Shown here piece after piece: positions 51,642-60,646 of a stretch of DNA of 64,000 nucleotides; the stretch's first letter is position 1; each line of letters begins with the position of its first letter. Source of the DNA: Lachnospira sp. UBA3212 (lineage in GTDB: Bacteria > Bacillota > Clostridia > Lachnospirales > Lachnospiraceae); the NCBI GenBank assembly GCA_002363615.1, contig DEWK01000019.1:62001-126000 (forward strand), written 5' to 3'. Position numbers and translations under genes: made by a program. The notes beneath the pieces are model-generated. The model had not been told where the DNA came from. It saw only the letters and a list, made by a program, of their open reading frames with translations, and made no database searches.

Positions 51642-52166
51642 ATGGGAGAGAATATTAAAATTCTGATAGATGAGGAAACAGTAACGAAAAAAATCAAGGA
51701 ATTGGGAGCCCGGATTAGTAAGGATTATGCCGGAAAGGAATTAGAGCTTATTTGCGTATTAAAAGGCGGTGTTTACTTTTTGGTAGAACTATCCAAGTAC
51801 ATTACCATTCCTGTGGTGGTGGACTTTATGGTGGCTTCTAGTTACGGAGATAAGACCTATAGTTCGGGAAAGGTAAGGATTTCCAAGGATTTGGCGGAAG
51901 ATATTAAAGGGAAGGATGTTTTAATCGTAGAAGACATTATTGATTCAGGAAACACCCTAAACTACCTGACCCGGGAATTGGCTACCAGAGAGCCGGCATC
52001 CTTAAAAGTGGCAACCTTACTGGATAAACCTCAAAGAAGAGAGTTTGATATTAAGGTAGATTATGAAGGCTTTAAGATTCCGGATCTTTTCGTGGTTGGC
52101 TGTGGCTTGGATTACGCGCAAAAGTATAGGAATTTACCATTTATTGGATATATAGAAGCACAGTAA
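51642..52166 (+). CDS. hpt: Hypoxanthine phosphoribosyltransferase
   Basis: Purine salvage: hypoxanthine/guanine plus PRPP to IMP/GMP. The 174-residue protein has the PRPP-binding VLIVEDIIDSGNTL and the CVLKGGVYF loop. Conserved neighbour of tilS and ftsH; AAGGAGGA precedes the ATG. Confidence 0.95.
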   Translation: MGENIKILIDEETVTKKIKELGARISKDYAGKELELICVLKGGVYFLVELSKYITIPVVVDFMVASSYGDKTYSSGKVRISKDLAEDIKGKDVLIVEDIIDSGNTLNYLTRELATREPASLKVATLLDKPQRREFDIKVDYEGFKIPDLFVVGCGLDYAQKYRNLPFIGYIEAQ

Positions 52167-52181
52167 GAAGGAGGAAAAAAG

Positions 52182-54005
52182 TTGAAGCAGAAGACCCGTG
52201 GCGGGCTTGGTTTTTACTTAATGGCAGCAGTTGCTATTATTGTAATTGTCTATTTTATTGGATCAAGCCTAAGTACCAATCGAAATTTTACCTATCAGGA
52301 TTTCTTAAAGGACCTGGAGAAGGGTGAAATTACATTTATTCAAATTAATCAAAATCAGGAGGTCCCTACCGGTGTCCTGGAACTCACTTATGAGAATGGA
52401 ACGAAAAAGACTCTTTATGTCCCAGATGTAAATGATGTGATTGATGACATTGTAGATTATGATGAGAGTTTATATCCTTATATCCGTGATGTGGATAATG
52501 GAAATCTTTTCTTAGAGACTTTCCTTCCATTGATTTTAGTGGCGGTGATGTTACTCTTTATCTTCTCTATGATTAATAACAGCGCAGGTGGTGGCGGTAA
52601 TAGCAAGATGATGAATTTTGGTAGGAGTCGCGCCAAACTCTTTATTGATACCGGCAAGTCCATTAAGTTTGAGAATGTTGCCGGATTAAAGGAGGAGAAG
52701 GAGGATTTAGAGGAAATCGTTGATTTCTTAAAGAGTCCAAAGAAGTACACCTCTGTAGGAGCTAGAATCCCTAAGGGTGTAATCTTAGTGGGACCTCCGG
52801 GAACAGGTAAGACCCTCTTGGCCAAAGCCGTTGCAGGAGAGGCGGGAGTACCATTCCTTAGTATTTCCGGTTCAGACTTTGTAGAAATGTTTGTAGGTGT
52901 AGGTGCCTCTCGAGTTCGTGATTTATTCTCAGAGGCTAAAAAGAATGCCCCATGTATTGTATTTATCGATGAGATTGATGCGGTGGCAAGACGACGTGGA
53001 ACTGGTATGGGAGGCGGCCATGATGAACGTGAGCAGACCTTAAACCAGATGTTAGTTGAAATGGATGGTTTTGGTGTGAATGAAGGAATCATCGTTATGG
53101 CAGCTACCAACCGAGTAGATATCTTGGATCCTGCGATTCTTCGTCCGGGACGTTTTGACCGTAAGGTTATGGTTGGTCGTCCGGATGTACGAGGCAGAGA
53201 GGAAATCCTTCAGGTACATGCGAAGAACAAGCCATTAGGGGAAGATGTTAATTTAGAAGAAGTAGCAAGAACCAGTTCTGGCTTTACCGGAGCAGATCTT
53301 GAGAACCTGATGAATGAAGCTGCCATTGGTGCTGCCAAGGCAGGTAGAAAGTACATTCTTCAGGCAGACATTAATAACGCATTTATCAAGGTGGGAATCG
53401 GTGCTGAGAAGAAGAGTAAGATTATTTCTGAAAAAGAAAAGAAGATTACGGCTTATCACGAAACCGGACATGCGATTTTATTCCATCTGCTTCCGGATGT
53501 AGGACCGGTTCATACGGTATCGGTAATTCCTACCGGGGCAGGAGCCGCTGGTTATACCATGCCTCTACCCGGAAAGGATGAGATGTTTAATACCAAGGGA
53601 AAAATGCTTCAGGAAATCATGGTAGACTTAGGTGGACGAATTGCCGAAGAGATTATTTTTGATGATATTACCACTGGAGCTTCTCAGGATATTAAGCAGG
53701 CGACCCAGACCGCAAAGGCTATGGTTGTAAAATATGGTATGTCAGAGAATTTAGGTTTAATCGCCTATGGAGATGATTCTGACGAAGTCTTTATCGGTCG
53801 TGAACTTGGACATGCAAACAGAGGCTATTCGGAGGAAGCTGCAGCGGCCATTGATCGCGAAGTAAAGACGATTGTAGATGACTGTTATAAGAAGGCAAAG
53901 GCTATGATTCTTGAAAACAGAGATGTTTTGGAATCTTGTGCCCAGCTTTTAATTGAGAAGGAAAAAATCAATCAGAAGGAATTTGAGGCTCTTTTTGATA
54001 GATAA
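52182..54005 (+). CDS. ftsH: ATP-dependent zinc metalloprotease FtsH
   Basis: 607 residues, membrane-anchored AAA+ protease. Two membrane helices (~10-28 and ~108-127) enclose a small external domain; Walker A GPPGTGKT at 204-211, Walker B and the second region of homology (TNRVDILDPAILRPGRFDR), then the zinc site HETGH at 426-430. The start is TTG 52182, seven bases after GGAGG. No clear terminator directly follows the stop. Confidence 0.96.
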   Translation: MKQKTRGGLGFYLMAAVAIIVIVYFIGSSLSTNRNFTYQDFLKDLEKGEITFIQINQNQEVPTGVLELTYENGTKKTLYVPDVNDVIDDIVDYDESLYPYIRDVDNGNLFLETFLPLILVAVMLLFIFSMINNSAGGGGNSKMMNFGRSRAKLFIDTGKSIKFENVAGLKEEKEDLEEIVDFLKSPKKYTSVGARIPKGVILVGPPGTGKTLLAKAVAGEAGVPFLSISGSDFVEMFVGVGASRVRDLFSEAKKNAPCIVFIDEIDAVARRRGTGMGGGHDEREQTLNQMLVEMDGFGVNEGIIVMAATNRVDILDPAILRPGRFDRKVMVGRPDVRGREEILQVHAKNKPLGEDVNLEEVARTSSGFTGADLENLMNEAAIGAAKAGRKYILQADINNAFIKVGIGAEKKSKIISEKEKKITAYHETGHAILFHLLPDVGPVHTVSVIPTGAGAAGYTMPLPGKDEMFNTKGKMLQEIMVDLGGRIAEEIIFDDITTGASQDIKQATQTAKAMVVKYGMSENLGLIAYGDDSDEVFIGRELGHANRGYSEEAAAAIDREVKTIVDDCYKKAKAMILENRDVLESCAQLLIEKEKINQKEFEALFDR

Positions 54006-54231
54006 TATGGCGTTTTTGCACAGATGAATTAGGACAATGCATCTCTTTCCTTTAAAAATGGACAAAAGGTGAAAAAGTGGATGTGATTTTGCACAAGGGA
54101 CGCTAAGGAAAAAAAAGATTTTTGTGCACACTTTTCCTAAGGGCTTTGTTATACTTTACAACGTAAAAACCCCCCAATACATTATATAGTTTTTTTGCTA
54201 CACCCCATAAAAAAAACAAAATACCTTCTCC

Positions 54232-54266
54232 AAAGAGTGCTAGTAGCAAGCACTCTTTATTTTTTT
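54232..54266 (+). terminator. Intrinsic terminator upstream of the GH13 gene
   Basis: 10-bp stem AAAGAGTGCT / AGCACTCTTT with a 7-base loop, followed by ATTTTTTT. Ends either ftsH read-through or the candidate small RNA. Confidence 0.88.
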
Positions 54267-54267
54267 G

Positions 54268-54276
54268 TGTTATAAT
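54268..54276 (+). promoter_or_regulatory. Extended -10 promoter of the GH13 gene
   Basis: TGTTATAAT: TG-n plus consensus TATAAT (54271-54276), about 40 bases before the start codon. No good -35 is visible, since that position falls in the terminator hairpin; an extended -10 can compensate. Confidence 0.6.
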
Positions 54277-54316
54277 GGACATACCCATTTAGAATATGGA
54301 TTTTGGAGGGATTGAG

Positions 54317-56389
54317 ATGAATGATATGATAAATCGAGAAGCTTTATTTCATGACGGCTCCATGGAACAGGTCATACCATTTGAACCGGATCCTGGAGAT
54401 GATGTAAGATTGTTCTTTCGAACTGCAAGGGATGATGTAGATGAGATTTTAATCTGTATGAAAAACGAAGTAAAATCTATGTGTTTACAAAGATTTGATG
54501 AACTGTTTTCTTACTATGATGTGTATCTTCATTGTACCGATGCTCCGCTTTCTTATTATTTTAAGATTCGGAAAGGACAGGATGTCTGTTATTACAATCG
54601 AAGTGGAGTGACCATGGCTCCTTCTCCGGCCTTTAATTTTGTGATTCGGCCGGGATTTTCTACTCCTGATTGGGCCAAAGGTGCGATTATGTATCAGATT
54701 TTTACGGACCGCTTTTGCAATGGAGACAAGGAGAATGATGTCTTAGACCATGAATATTCCTATATTGGTCAACATGTCCATCAGGTAAAGGATTGGGATG
54801 CCTATCCGGATGCCATGGATGTTCGAAATTTCTATGGGGGAGACCTGCAGGGAGTCTTAGATAAACTGGATTACCTGGAAAAACTGGGGGTGGAAGTGAT
54901 TTACTTTAATCCTCTCTTTGTGTCTGCCTCGAATCATAAGTATGATATTCAAGATTATGATTTTATTGATCCTCATTTTGGACAAATTATTAATGATGAG
55001 GGAGACCTGCTTTCAGAAGGGGATGAGGATAATACCCATGCCACTCGTTTCCGGACCAGGGTAACGGATTCGATGAACCTTCATGCCAGTAACGATTTTT
55101 TTATTTCTGTGGTAGATGAGATACATGCTAGGGGAATGAGGGTTATTTTAGATGGGGTCTTTAATCATTGTGGCTCTTTTAATAAGTGGATGGACCGAGA
55201 GGGAATCTATTTGGATCAGGAGGGCTATGAGCCGGGAGCTTATCAAAAAAAGGAAAGTCCATACAAAGATTATTTTCAATTTTATGAAGACAAGTGGCCT
55301 AAGAATGGCTCATATAATGGCTGGTGGGGGAATGACACCTTGCCAAAATTAAATTATGAGGGATCAGAAAAACTCTATCAATATATTATGCGTATCGCAA
55401 GAAAATGGGTTTCTCCGCCTTATAACGTAGATGGCTGGCGCTTAGATGTGGCTCAGGATTTGGGATTCTCTGAGGAATTTAACCATAAGTTTTGGACAGA
55501 TTTTAGAAGAAACGTAAAAGAAGCCAATCCGGATGCCATTATTTTAGCGGAGCACTACGGAAATCCTAGGGCGTGGCTAGACGGTCACCAGTGGGATACG
55601 GTGATGAATTACGATGCTTTTATGGAACCGGTGTCTTGGTTCTTTACCGGAATGGAGAAGCATAGCGATTCCTTCCAGCCAGATTTGATCGGAAACAATT
55701 TGGTCTTTGATATGACCATGCGAAACAACATGGCAAACTTTGATCAGACCTCCATTTTATGCGCCATGAACGAACTATCCAACCACGACCATTCACGCTT
55801 TTTAACCCGTACCAACCACAAGGTAGGCAGGATTGACAGCCTAGGTCCGAAAGCAGCGGAGGAAGGAGTGGATTTAGCGGTATTTAAAGAGGCTGTGGTA
55901 ATGCAGATGACCTGGCCGGGAGCACCTACGGTTTATTACGGGGAGGAAGTAGGCCTTTGTGGCTGGACGGATCCGGATAATAGACGAACCTATCCTTGGG
56001 GACATGAGGACCTATCCCTCTTAGAGTTTTATCGTGAGATTATAGGGATTCATAAAACCTATCTTCCTCTTCGAATCGGTGGTTTTATGGCTTTAGATCA
56101 GGGTCACAACAAGATGGTTTATGCCAGAATGTATAAACACGAGGTAGTGGTTGCCCTCTTTAACAATTCAGAGGAAGAAAGGAAAGAGGAAATCGCTATG
56201 TGGAGAGTGGGAGGAGAAGATGGTATGCGAGCCTTTCGAATCCTTGAAACGAACCGTGAACTCTATCATGCAGGTTGGATTCCTTATGGAATTACAGATG
56301 GTAAAATCAGGGTAAAGATTGGACCAAAGAGGGCTCAGCTTTACTATTTGGATATCTCAGACCAGGAATTAGAGAGACATCAATTATAA
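54317..56389 (+). CDS. GH13 alpha-amylase family enzyme (neopullulanase/cyclomaltodextrinase-like)
   Basis: 690 residues, no signal peptide, so intracellular. Residues 1-~115 look like a CBM34-type N-terminal domain; the TIM barrel starts at YQIFTDRFCNGD. Catalytic residues: Asp377 in GWRLDVA (nucleophile), Glu412 in LAEHYG (acid/base), Asp491 in SNHDH. Region I is DGVFNH. It hydrolyses alpha-1,4 (and maybe alpha-1,6) links in maltodextrin or cyclodextrin; exact preference not readable. ATG 54317 follows GGAGGGATTGAG; an upstream ATG at 54296 has no RBS. Confidence 0.9.
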   Translation: MNDMINREALFHDGSMEQVIPFEPDPGDDVRLFFRTARDDVDEILICMKNEVKSMCLQRFDELFSYYDVYLHCTDAPLSYYFKIRKGQDVCYYNRSGVTMAPSPAFNFVIRPGFSTPDWAKGAIMYQIFTDRFCNGDKENDVLDHEYSYIGQHVHQVKDWDAYPDAMDVRNFYGGDLQGVLDKLDYLEKLGVEVIYFNPLFVSASNHKYDIQDYDFIDPHFGQIINDEGDLLSEGDEDNTHATRFRTRVTDSMNLHASNDFFISVVDEIHARGMRVILDGVFNHCGSFNKWMDREGIYLDQEGYEPGAYQKKESPYKDYFQFYEDKWPKNGSYNGWWGNDTLPKLNYEGSEKLYQYIMRIARKWVSPPYNVDGWRLDVAQDLGFSEEFNHKFWTDFRRNVKEANPDAIILAEHYGNPRAWLDGHQWDTVMNYDAFMEPVSWFFTGMEKHSDSFQPDLIGNNLVFDMTMRNNMANFDQTSILCAMNELSNHDHSRFLTRTNHKVGRIDSLGPKAAEEGVDLAVFKEAVVMQMTWPGAPTVYYGEEVGLCGWTDPDNRRTYPWGHEDLSLLEFYREIIGIHKTYLPLRIGGFMALDQGHNKMVYARMYKHEVVVALFNNSEEERKEEIAMWRVGGEDGMRAFRILETNRELYHAGWIPYGITDGKIRVKIGPKRAQLYYLDISDQELERHQL

Positions 56390-56425
56390 AATCAATAAGT
56401 TTTTGACCAAGAAGGCGAAAAACTC

Positions 56426-56454
56426 TTGCACAATCTCCTGGAATGTGATATAAA
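56426..56454 (+). promoter_or_regulatory. Promoter of the tRNA cluster
   Basis: TTGCAC (56426-56431), 17 bases, TATAAA (56449-56454) with an upstream TGA extended -10, 33 bases before tRNA-Tyr. Confidence 0.75.
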
Positions 56455-56486
56455 TTTATATTGTGTGAGCAAATACTGCTTACCAT

Positions 56487-56568
56487 GGAAGGTTTCCCGA
56501 GTGGCCAAAGGGGACAGACTGTAAATCTGCTGCAACTTGCTTCGGTGGTTCGAATCCACCACCTTCCA
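56487..56568 (+). tRNA. tRNA-Tyr(GTA)
   Basis: Cloverleaf with acceptor GGAAGGT / ACCTTCC, anticodon GTA at 56521-56523 within CAGACTGTAAATCTG, a long variable arm expected of bacterial tRNA-Tyr, and T-loop GGTTCGAATCC. Discriminator A; CCA is not encoded. Confidence 0.96.
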
Positions 56569-56572
56569 TTTA

Positions 56573-56658
56573 GCCGGCGTGGCGGAACTGGCAGACGCAC
56601 AGGACTTAAAATCCTGCGGGACTAACCTCCCGTATCGGTTCGATTCCGATCGCCGGCA
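56573..56658 (+). tRNA. tRNA-Leu(TAA)
   Basis: Acceptor GCCGGCG / CGCCGGC, anticodon TAA at 56607-56609 in CAGGACTTAAAATCCTG, long variable arm, T-loop GGTTCGATTCC. Four bases after tRNA-Tyr. CCA not encoded. Confidence 0.96.
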
Positions 56659-56666
56659 TATTTTAT

Positions 56667-56739
<73 letters not shown>

Positions 56740-56748
56740 CGAAAAAAG

Positions 56749-56787
56749 AAAAACCGTTCAGATCTGAAAGATCTGAACGGTTTTTCT
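56749..56787. terminator. Bidirectional terminator, tRNA cluster / GH94 gene
   Basis: 16-bp perfect stem from AAAAACCGTTCAGATC to its complement, loop TGAAA, ending TTTTT. It ends the tRNA operon and the convergent GH94 transcript. Confidence 0.92.
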
Positions 56788-56805
56788 AGTTTAGGAAGGA
56801 AATGT

Positions 56806-59253
56806 TTAACAGTATACTTCTACAGTCACTTCCTTGATACTAGGATCACTTGGAAGCGGAAGAAGGTCAGAAGTAATCTGTTTGTTATTCACTACCAGGT
56901 ATTTTTCTTCTGAGTTACCATGGAAATGAATATGATAAACGACACCACGATATAATCGTGTAATCGTGAAATCACCAAAGTCTTTTGGAAGGCATGGATG
57001 AATGCGAAGTCCCATATAATCCGGACGGATTCCCAAGAGTTCCTGAGAGATACTAAGGAAGGTCCATGCTGCGGTTCCTGTTAACCAACTATTCTTAGCC
57101 TCTCCATAATTAGGGGCGCTTCGTCCTGCAATCATCTGGCTATAAACATATGGCTCGGTCCGATGAATTTCGCTAATAGACTCCAGATTAGATGGACAGG
57201 TTCTCATATAAGCAGCATAGGCATCCTCTGGCCGGCCGGCCCTGGCGTTGGCGGCTACAATCCATGGATTGTTATGACAGAAAATCGCACCATTCTCCTT
57301 GTAACCAGGCGGATAGCTGGAAATTTCTCCCAGTTCTAAGTGGTACTTGGTATAGCAAGGCCAAAGAATTTCGATTCCATAGTCATTGGTCAGATACTTC
57401 TTTACAGATTCCATGGCCTGCTGGGCATAGCCTTCCTTAATGCCAATTCCGGCAAGGACACAAAATCCTTGAGGTTCGATGTAAATCTTTCCCTCTTGGC
57501 ACTCCTTGCTTCCCACCTTATTCTCATAGGCATCATAGGCTCGTAAGAACCACTCGCCATCCCAGCCATAGCTTAGAACGGCCTGGGTCATCTTTTCAAT
57601 TTCTTCTCGAAGCTCCAAAGCTTCCTTGGCAAATGTATCCTTTTGCCAATGCTTTGCCAGATAATCACAAAGTGCTGCATAGTCCTCGGCATACTTTACA
57701 AACATGCCGGCAATAAAGACAGATTCCGCCTTGCCACTTTCAAAATTAGAAGCGGTCTGGAAGCTTTCTCCCGGTTCTTTAGAAAAGCAGTTTAAGTTTA
57801 AGCAGTCATTCCAATCGGCCCGACCAATCAAAGGAAGTCCGTGAGGACCCTTGTTGTGAATGGTATAGTGTAAGCTCTTACGCAGATGGTCAATCAAAGG
57901 CTGTGCCTTGCTTTCATCGTTGTTATAAGGAGTAGGAACCTCTAAAATGGAAAGGTCGCCGCTTTCTCGAATATAAGCACAGGTACAGGCAACTAACCAA
58001 AGGGGATCATCATTAAATCCAGATCCAATGTCTGCATTCCCCTGTTTGGTAAGAGGCTGATATTGGTGGTAAGTGGAACCATCTTCAAATTGGATGGAAG
58101 CAATATCAATAATTCTCTCCCTGGCCCTGTCTGGAATCATGTGCACAAAACCTAAAAGATCCTGGCAGGAATCTCGGAAGCCCATGCCTCTTCCGGTGCC
58201 GCTTTCATAATAACTGGCACTACGGGACATATTAAAGGTCACCATACACTGATATTGGTTCCAAATATTTACCATTCGATTAATATGCTGGTTGGAAGAT
58301 TGTACATGATAGTGAGAGAGCAGGTCATCCCAATAAGTCTTTAGGGCATCCTTGGCCTGAAGGAAATCTTCATCTGTCTGGAAGTCTTCCATTAAAGCAT
58401 GGGCAGGTTTCTTATTAATGATTCCAGGAGCTTCCCACTTATCCTCTTCTTCTAACTGGCAATATCCCAGCTGGAAGAGGAAGGACCGCTCTTCACCCGG
58501 CTTTAAGACAAGATCAATTCTATGACCGGCCATAGGGGACCAGCCGCTGGCAATGGAGTTACCACTCCTTCCCTGTTCTACCATGGAAGGACTGTCAAAA
58601 CCATGAAAGGTTCCTAAGAAAGTATCCCGGTCGGAATCAAAACCATCTACCTTGGAATTTACCGTAAAGAAGGCATAATGATTTCGTCGCTCCCGGTATT
58701 CGGTTTTATGGTAAATCGTGGAACCTTCGATTTCCACCTCGCCAGTACTTAGGTTTCGCTGAAAATTAGTGGAATCATCCACGGCATTCCAAAGACACCA
58801 TTCTAGGGCACTGTATAGCTGTAATTTCTTTTCTTCCGAACTATGATTTTTAATAACCAGACGATTTAACTCACAATTCTTATTTAGGGGAACCAAGAAA
58901 GTCATATCCACCGATATCTGATTTTTCGCTCCATGAAAACTGGAATAGCCAAGACCGTGGCGACATTGATATTCGTCTAACCTGGTCTTAGCCGGAAGGA
59001 AGCTGGGACTCCAAATGGTATCCCCATCTTTAATGTAATAGCATCTTCCTCCCTGATCGGCAGGTACATTATTATAGCGATATCTAGTGATACGCCGAAG
59101 TTTTGCATCCTTATAGAAGTGATAGCCACCGGCGGTATTGGAAATCAATCCAAAGAAACCATCATTCCCCAGATAGTTGATCCAAGGTAGGGGTGTGGCT
59201 GGAGTTTCGATGACATATTCCTTATGAACATCGTCGAAATACCCGAATTTCAT
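56806..59253 (-). CDS. GH94 family phosphorylase (cellobiose phosphorylase-like)
   Basis: 815 residues, cytoplasmic. N-terminal beta-sandwich (1-~290, MKFGYFDD...PLPWINYLGNDGFFGLISNTAGGY), helical linker, (alpha/alpha)6 barrel and C-terminal jelly roll. The active-site region GRADWNDCLNL (Asp480, Asp483) carries the predicted general acid; GYKENGAIFCHNNPW is the conserved phosphate/donor segment. It splits cellobiose or a related beta-glucoside with phosphate to glucose-1-phosphate plus sugar. AGGAGGG precedes ATG 59253. Convergent with the tRNA cluster and divergent from the LacI gene, whose operator-like sites it shares. Confidence 0.92.
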   Translation of the reverse strand: MKFGYFDDVHKEYVIETPATPLPWINYLGNDGFFGLISNTAGGYHFYKDAKLRRITRYRYNNVPADQGGRCYYIKDGDTIWSPSFLPAKTRLDEYQCRHGLGYSSFHGAKNQISVDMTFLVPLNKNCELNRLVIKNHSSEEKKLQLYSALEWCLWNAVDDSTNFQRNLSTGEVEIEGSTIYHKTEYRERRNHYAFFTVNSKVDGFDSDRDTFLGTFHGFDSPSMVEQGRSGNSIASGWSPMAGHRIDLVLKPGEERSFLFQLGYCQLEEEDKWEAPGIINKKPAHALMEDFQTDEDFLQAKDALKTYWDDLLSHYHVQSSNQHINRMVNIWNQYQCMVTFNMSRSASYYESGTGRGMGFRDSCQDLLGFVHMIPDRARERIIDIASIQFEDGSTYHQYQPLTKQGNADIGSGFNDDPLWLVACTCAYIRESGDLSILEVPTPYNNDESKAQPLIDHLRKSLHYTIHNKGPHGLPLIGRADWNDCLNLNCFSKEPGESFQTASNFESGKAESVFIAGMFVKYAEDYAALCDYLAKHWQKDTFAKEALELREEIEKMTQAVLSYGWDGEWFLRAYDAYENKVGSKECQEGKIYIEPQGFCVLAGIGIKEGYAQQAMESVKKYLTNDYGIEILWPCYTKYHLELGEISSYPPGYKENGAIFCHNNPWIVAANARAGRPEDAYAAYMRTCPSNLESISEIHRTEPYVYSQMIAGRSAPNYGEAKNSWLTGTAAWTFLSISQELLGIRPDYMGLRIHPCLPKDFGDFTITRLYRGVVYHIHFHGNSEEKYLVVNNKQITSDLLPLPSDPSIKEVTVEVYC

Positions 59254-59282
59254 AAAAAACCCTCCTAACATAACTCATATAT

Positions 59283-59296
59283 CGAAATCGTTTGCG
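59283..59296. promoter_or_regulatory. LacI-family/CRE-like operator in the GH94 leader
   Basis: On the minus strand CGCAAACGATTTCG matches the pattern G-N-A-A-N-C-G-N-T-T-N-C of LacI-family/CcpA operators without mismatch. It lies at about +3 to +16 of the predicted GH94 promoter, a blocking position. Confidence 0.7.
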
Positions 59297-59305
59297 TTTA
59301 GATAT

Positions 59306-59334
59306 ATTTTAATGAATGAAGTCCGAAAATTCAA
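59306..59334 (-). promoter_or_regulatory. Promoter of the GH94 gene
   Basis: Minus strand TTGAAT (59334-59329), 17 bases, TAAAAT (59311-59306), ~50 bases before the start codon. Confidence 0.6.
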
Positions 59335-59424
59335 GTATAGAAAATAAATATAGCAAAACCACTAATTTGTTATTAATTTTCGTTTTTTTAAAACTAAGGG
59401 GAATGTTAGTAGGAATCAAGGATC

Positions 59425-59439
59425 TTTCGAATTTCGAAA
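59425..59439. repeat. Inverted repeat TTTCGAA-T-TTCGAAA
   Basis: Perfect 7-bp inverted repeat around one base in the GH94-lacI intergenic region; TTTCGAAAGG recurs at 59556. The remainder of 59335-59491 is A/T-rich with nothing else that I can identify. Confidence 0.5.
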
Positions 59440-59491
59440 AGGTTTTCTTTAAAATTAATTGTGTAATATTTACAAAAAAAACATATGCATG

Positions 59492-59521
59492 TTGACTTTT
59501 TTATGCAAATAGACTTATAAT
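59492..59521 (+). promoter_or_regulatory. Promoter of the lacI-sugar transporter operon
   Basis: TTGACT (59492-59497), 18 bases, TATAAT (59516-59521), followed within 8 bases by an operator-like site. Confidence 0.8.
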
Positions 59522-59529
59522 GAGCTTGC

Positions 59530-59541
59530 GAAAACGTTTAA
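59530..59541. promoter_or_regulatory. LacI-family operator-like site at the lacI promoter
   Basis: GAAAACGTTTAA, one mismatch to G-N-A-A-N-C-G-N-T-T-N-C, centred around +3 to +12 of the lacI promoter. The same 10-mer AAAACGTTTA recurs at 62105. Suggests autoregulation. Confidence 0.6.
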
Positions 59542-59614
59542 GGGTTTGCGATAGATTTCGAAAGGATTGAAATCTAAGAAACATACTCGTGGACAGTTTA
59601 GAAGGGAAATAGTT

Positions 59615-60625
59615 ATGGTTACGATTACTGATATTGCAAAACAATTAGGGGTTTCACCCGGGACAGTCAGCAAGGCCTTAACGGGAAAGAAGGATGTTAG
59701 TGAGAAAACAAGAGAGAAGGTATGTAAGGCTGCTAGAGAATTGGGATATCTTCCCAATGCGGCTGCAAGATCACTAAAGACCCATCGGTCCCATAACCTG
59801 GGAGTCCTATTTGTAGATGAAATGCAAAGCGGACTAAAACATCAGTATTTTGCAGCTGTTCTCAATAGTTTTAAGGTAGAGGCAGAACGCTTAGGATATG
59901 ATATTACCTTCATTTCCAATAGCATTGGTCCAAATCCTATGAGCTATAAAGATCATTGCAGGTACCGCAATTGCGATGGAGTAGTGATTGCTTGTGTGAA
60001 TTTTGAAGATCCTAAGGTGGAAGAATTGATTAAAAGTCGGATTCCAACCGTATCCATTGACTATGTATATGAGGGACAGATGTCGGTCCTTTCCGATAAC
60101 TATCAGGGAATGACAGATTTAGTAGAATATGTAATCAGCATGGGACATGAAAAGATTGCATTTATTCATGGAGAGCTGACCTCAGTTACCAAGAAACGAC
60201 TTGCTGCATTTTATGATGTTTGTGCAAAACACGGGATTAAGATTCCGGAAGAATATGTAAAGGCAGCAAGATATCATGATGCAGAAAGTAGTATTAAGGC
60301 TACGGAAGAAATCCTAGCTTTGAAAGACAGACCAACTTGCATCATGTATCCGGATGACTTTTCTTATATAGGGGGGATGACAGTTTTAGAAGGTCACGGA
60401 TTACGTATTCCAGAAGATATTAGTGTAACAGGATATGATGGAATCCTCTTATCCAAGCTTCTTAATCCGAAGCTTACGACACTTTATCAGGATACGGAAC
60501 GTTTAGGAAAAGAAGCTGCCATGAAGTTGGTAAGTTTGATTGAGAATCCGGAGGAAACTTATCCGGTACAAGTAAGCGTTTCAGGAGAATTGATTCAGGG
60601 AAAATCAGTAAAAAAACTATTTTAA
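59615..60625 (+). CDS. LacI family transcriptional regulator
   Basis: 336 residues: N-terminal helix-turn-helix TITDIAKQLGVSPGTVSKAL (2-21), hinge helix ~47-58 (AARSLKTHRS), then a periplasmic-binding-protein-like effector domain to the end. ATG 59615 with GAAGGGAAATAG upstream is preferred; the frame is open 48 bases 5' across the promoter leader. First gene of the transporter operon and divergent from GH94, so its ligand is probably the transported sugar or its phosphorolysis product (inference). Confidence 0.92.
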   Translation: MVTITDIAKQLGVSPGTVSKALTGKKDVSEKTREKVCKAARELGYLPNAAARSLKTHRSHNLGVLFVDEMQSGLKHQYFAAVLNSFKVEAERLGYDITFISNSIGPNPMSYKDHCRYRNCDGVVIACVNFEDPKVEELIKSRIPTVSIDYVYEGQMSVLSDNYQGMTDLVEYVISMGHEKIAFIHGELTSVTKKRLAAFYDVCAKHGIKIPEEYVKAARYHDAESSIKATEEILALKDRPTCIMYPDDFSYIGGMTVLEGHGLRIPEDISVTGYDGILLSKLLNPKLTTLYQDTERLGKEAAMKLVSLIENPEETYPVQVSVSGELIQGKSVKKLF

Positions 60626-60646
60626 GTACTAAAGGAGGAAGTATTT

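Larger units (their letters stand above)
54006..54316. other. ftsH-GH13 intergenic region with a candidate small RNA
   Basis: 311 bases without a gene. It contains TTTTGCACA twice (54014-54022, 54087-54095) and a related TTTTTGTGCACA near 54120; an extended -10 TGTTATACT ending at 54155; an A/T-rich segment with two C tracts (ACCCCCCAA near 54168, ACACCCC near 54202); a terminator (54232-54266); and a second extended -10 right after it. A transcript from ~54162 to 54266 would be ~105 nt. No open frame of note lies in it. Confidence 0.5.

Noticed and set aside
52478..53110. 210-residue open frame on the minus strand opposite ftsH
   Set aside because: Shadow of the conserved ftsH frame; the translation is Ser/Pro/Leu-rich with no known motif and no RBS.
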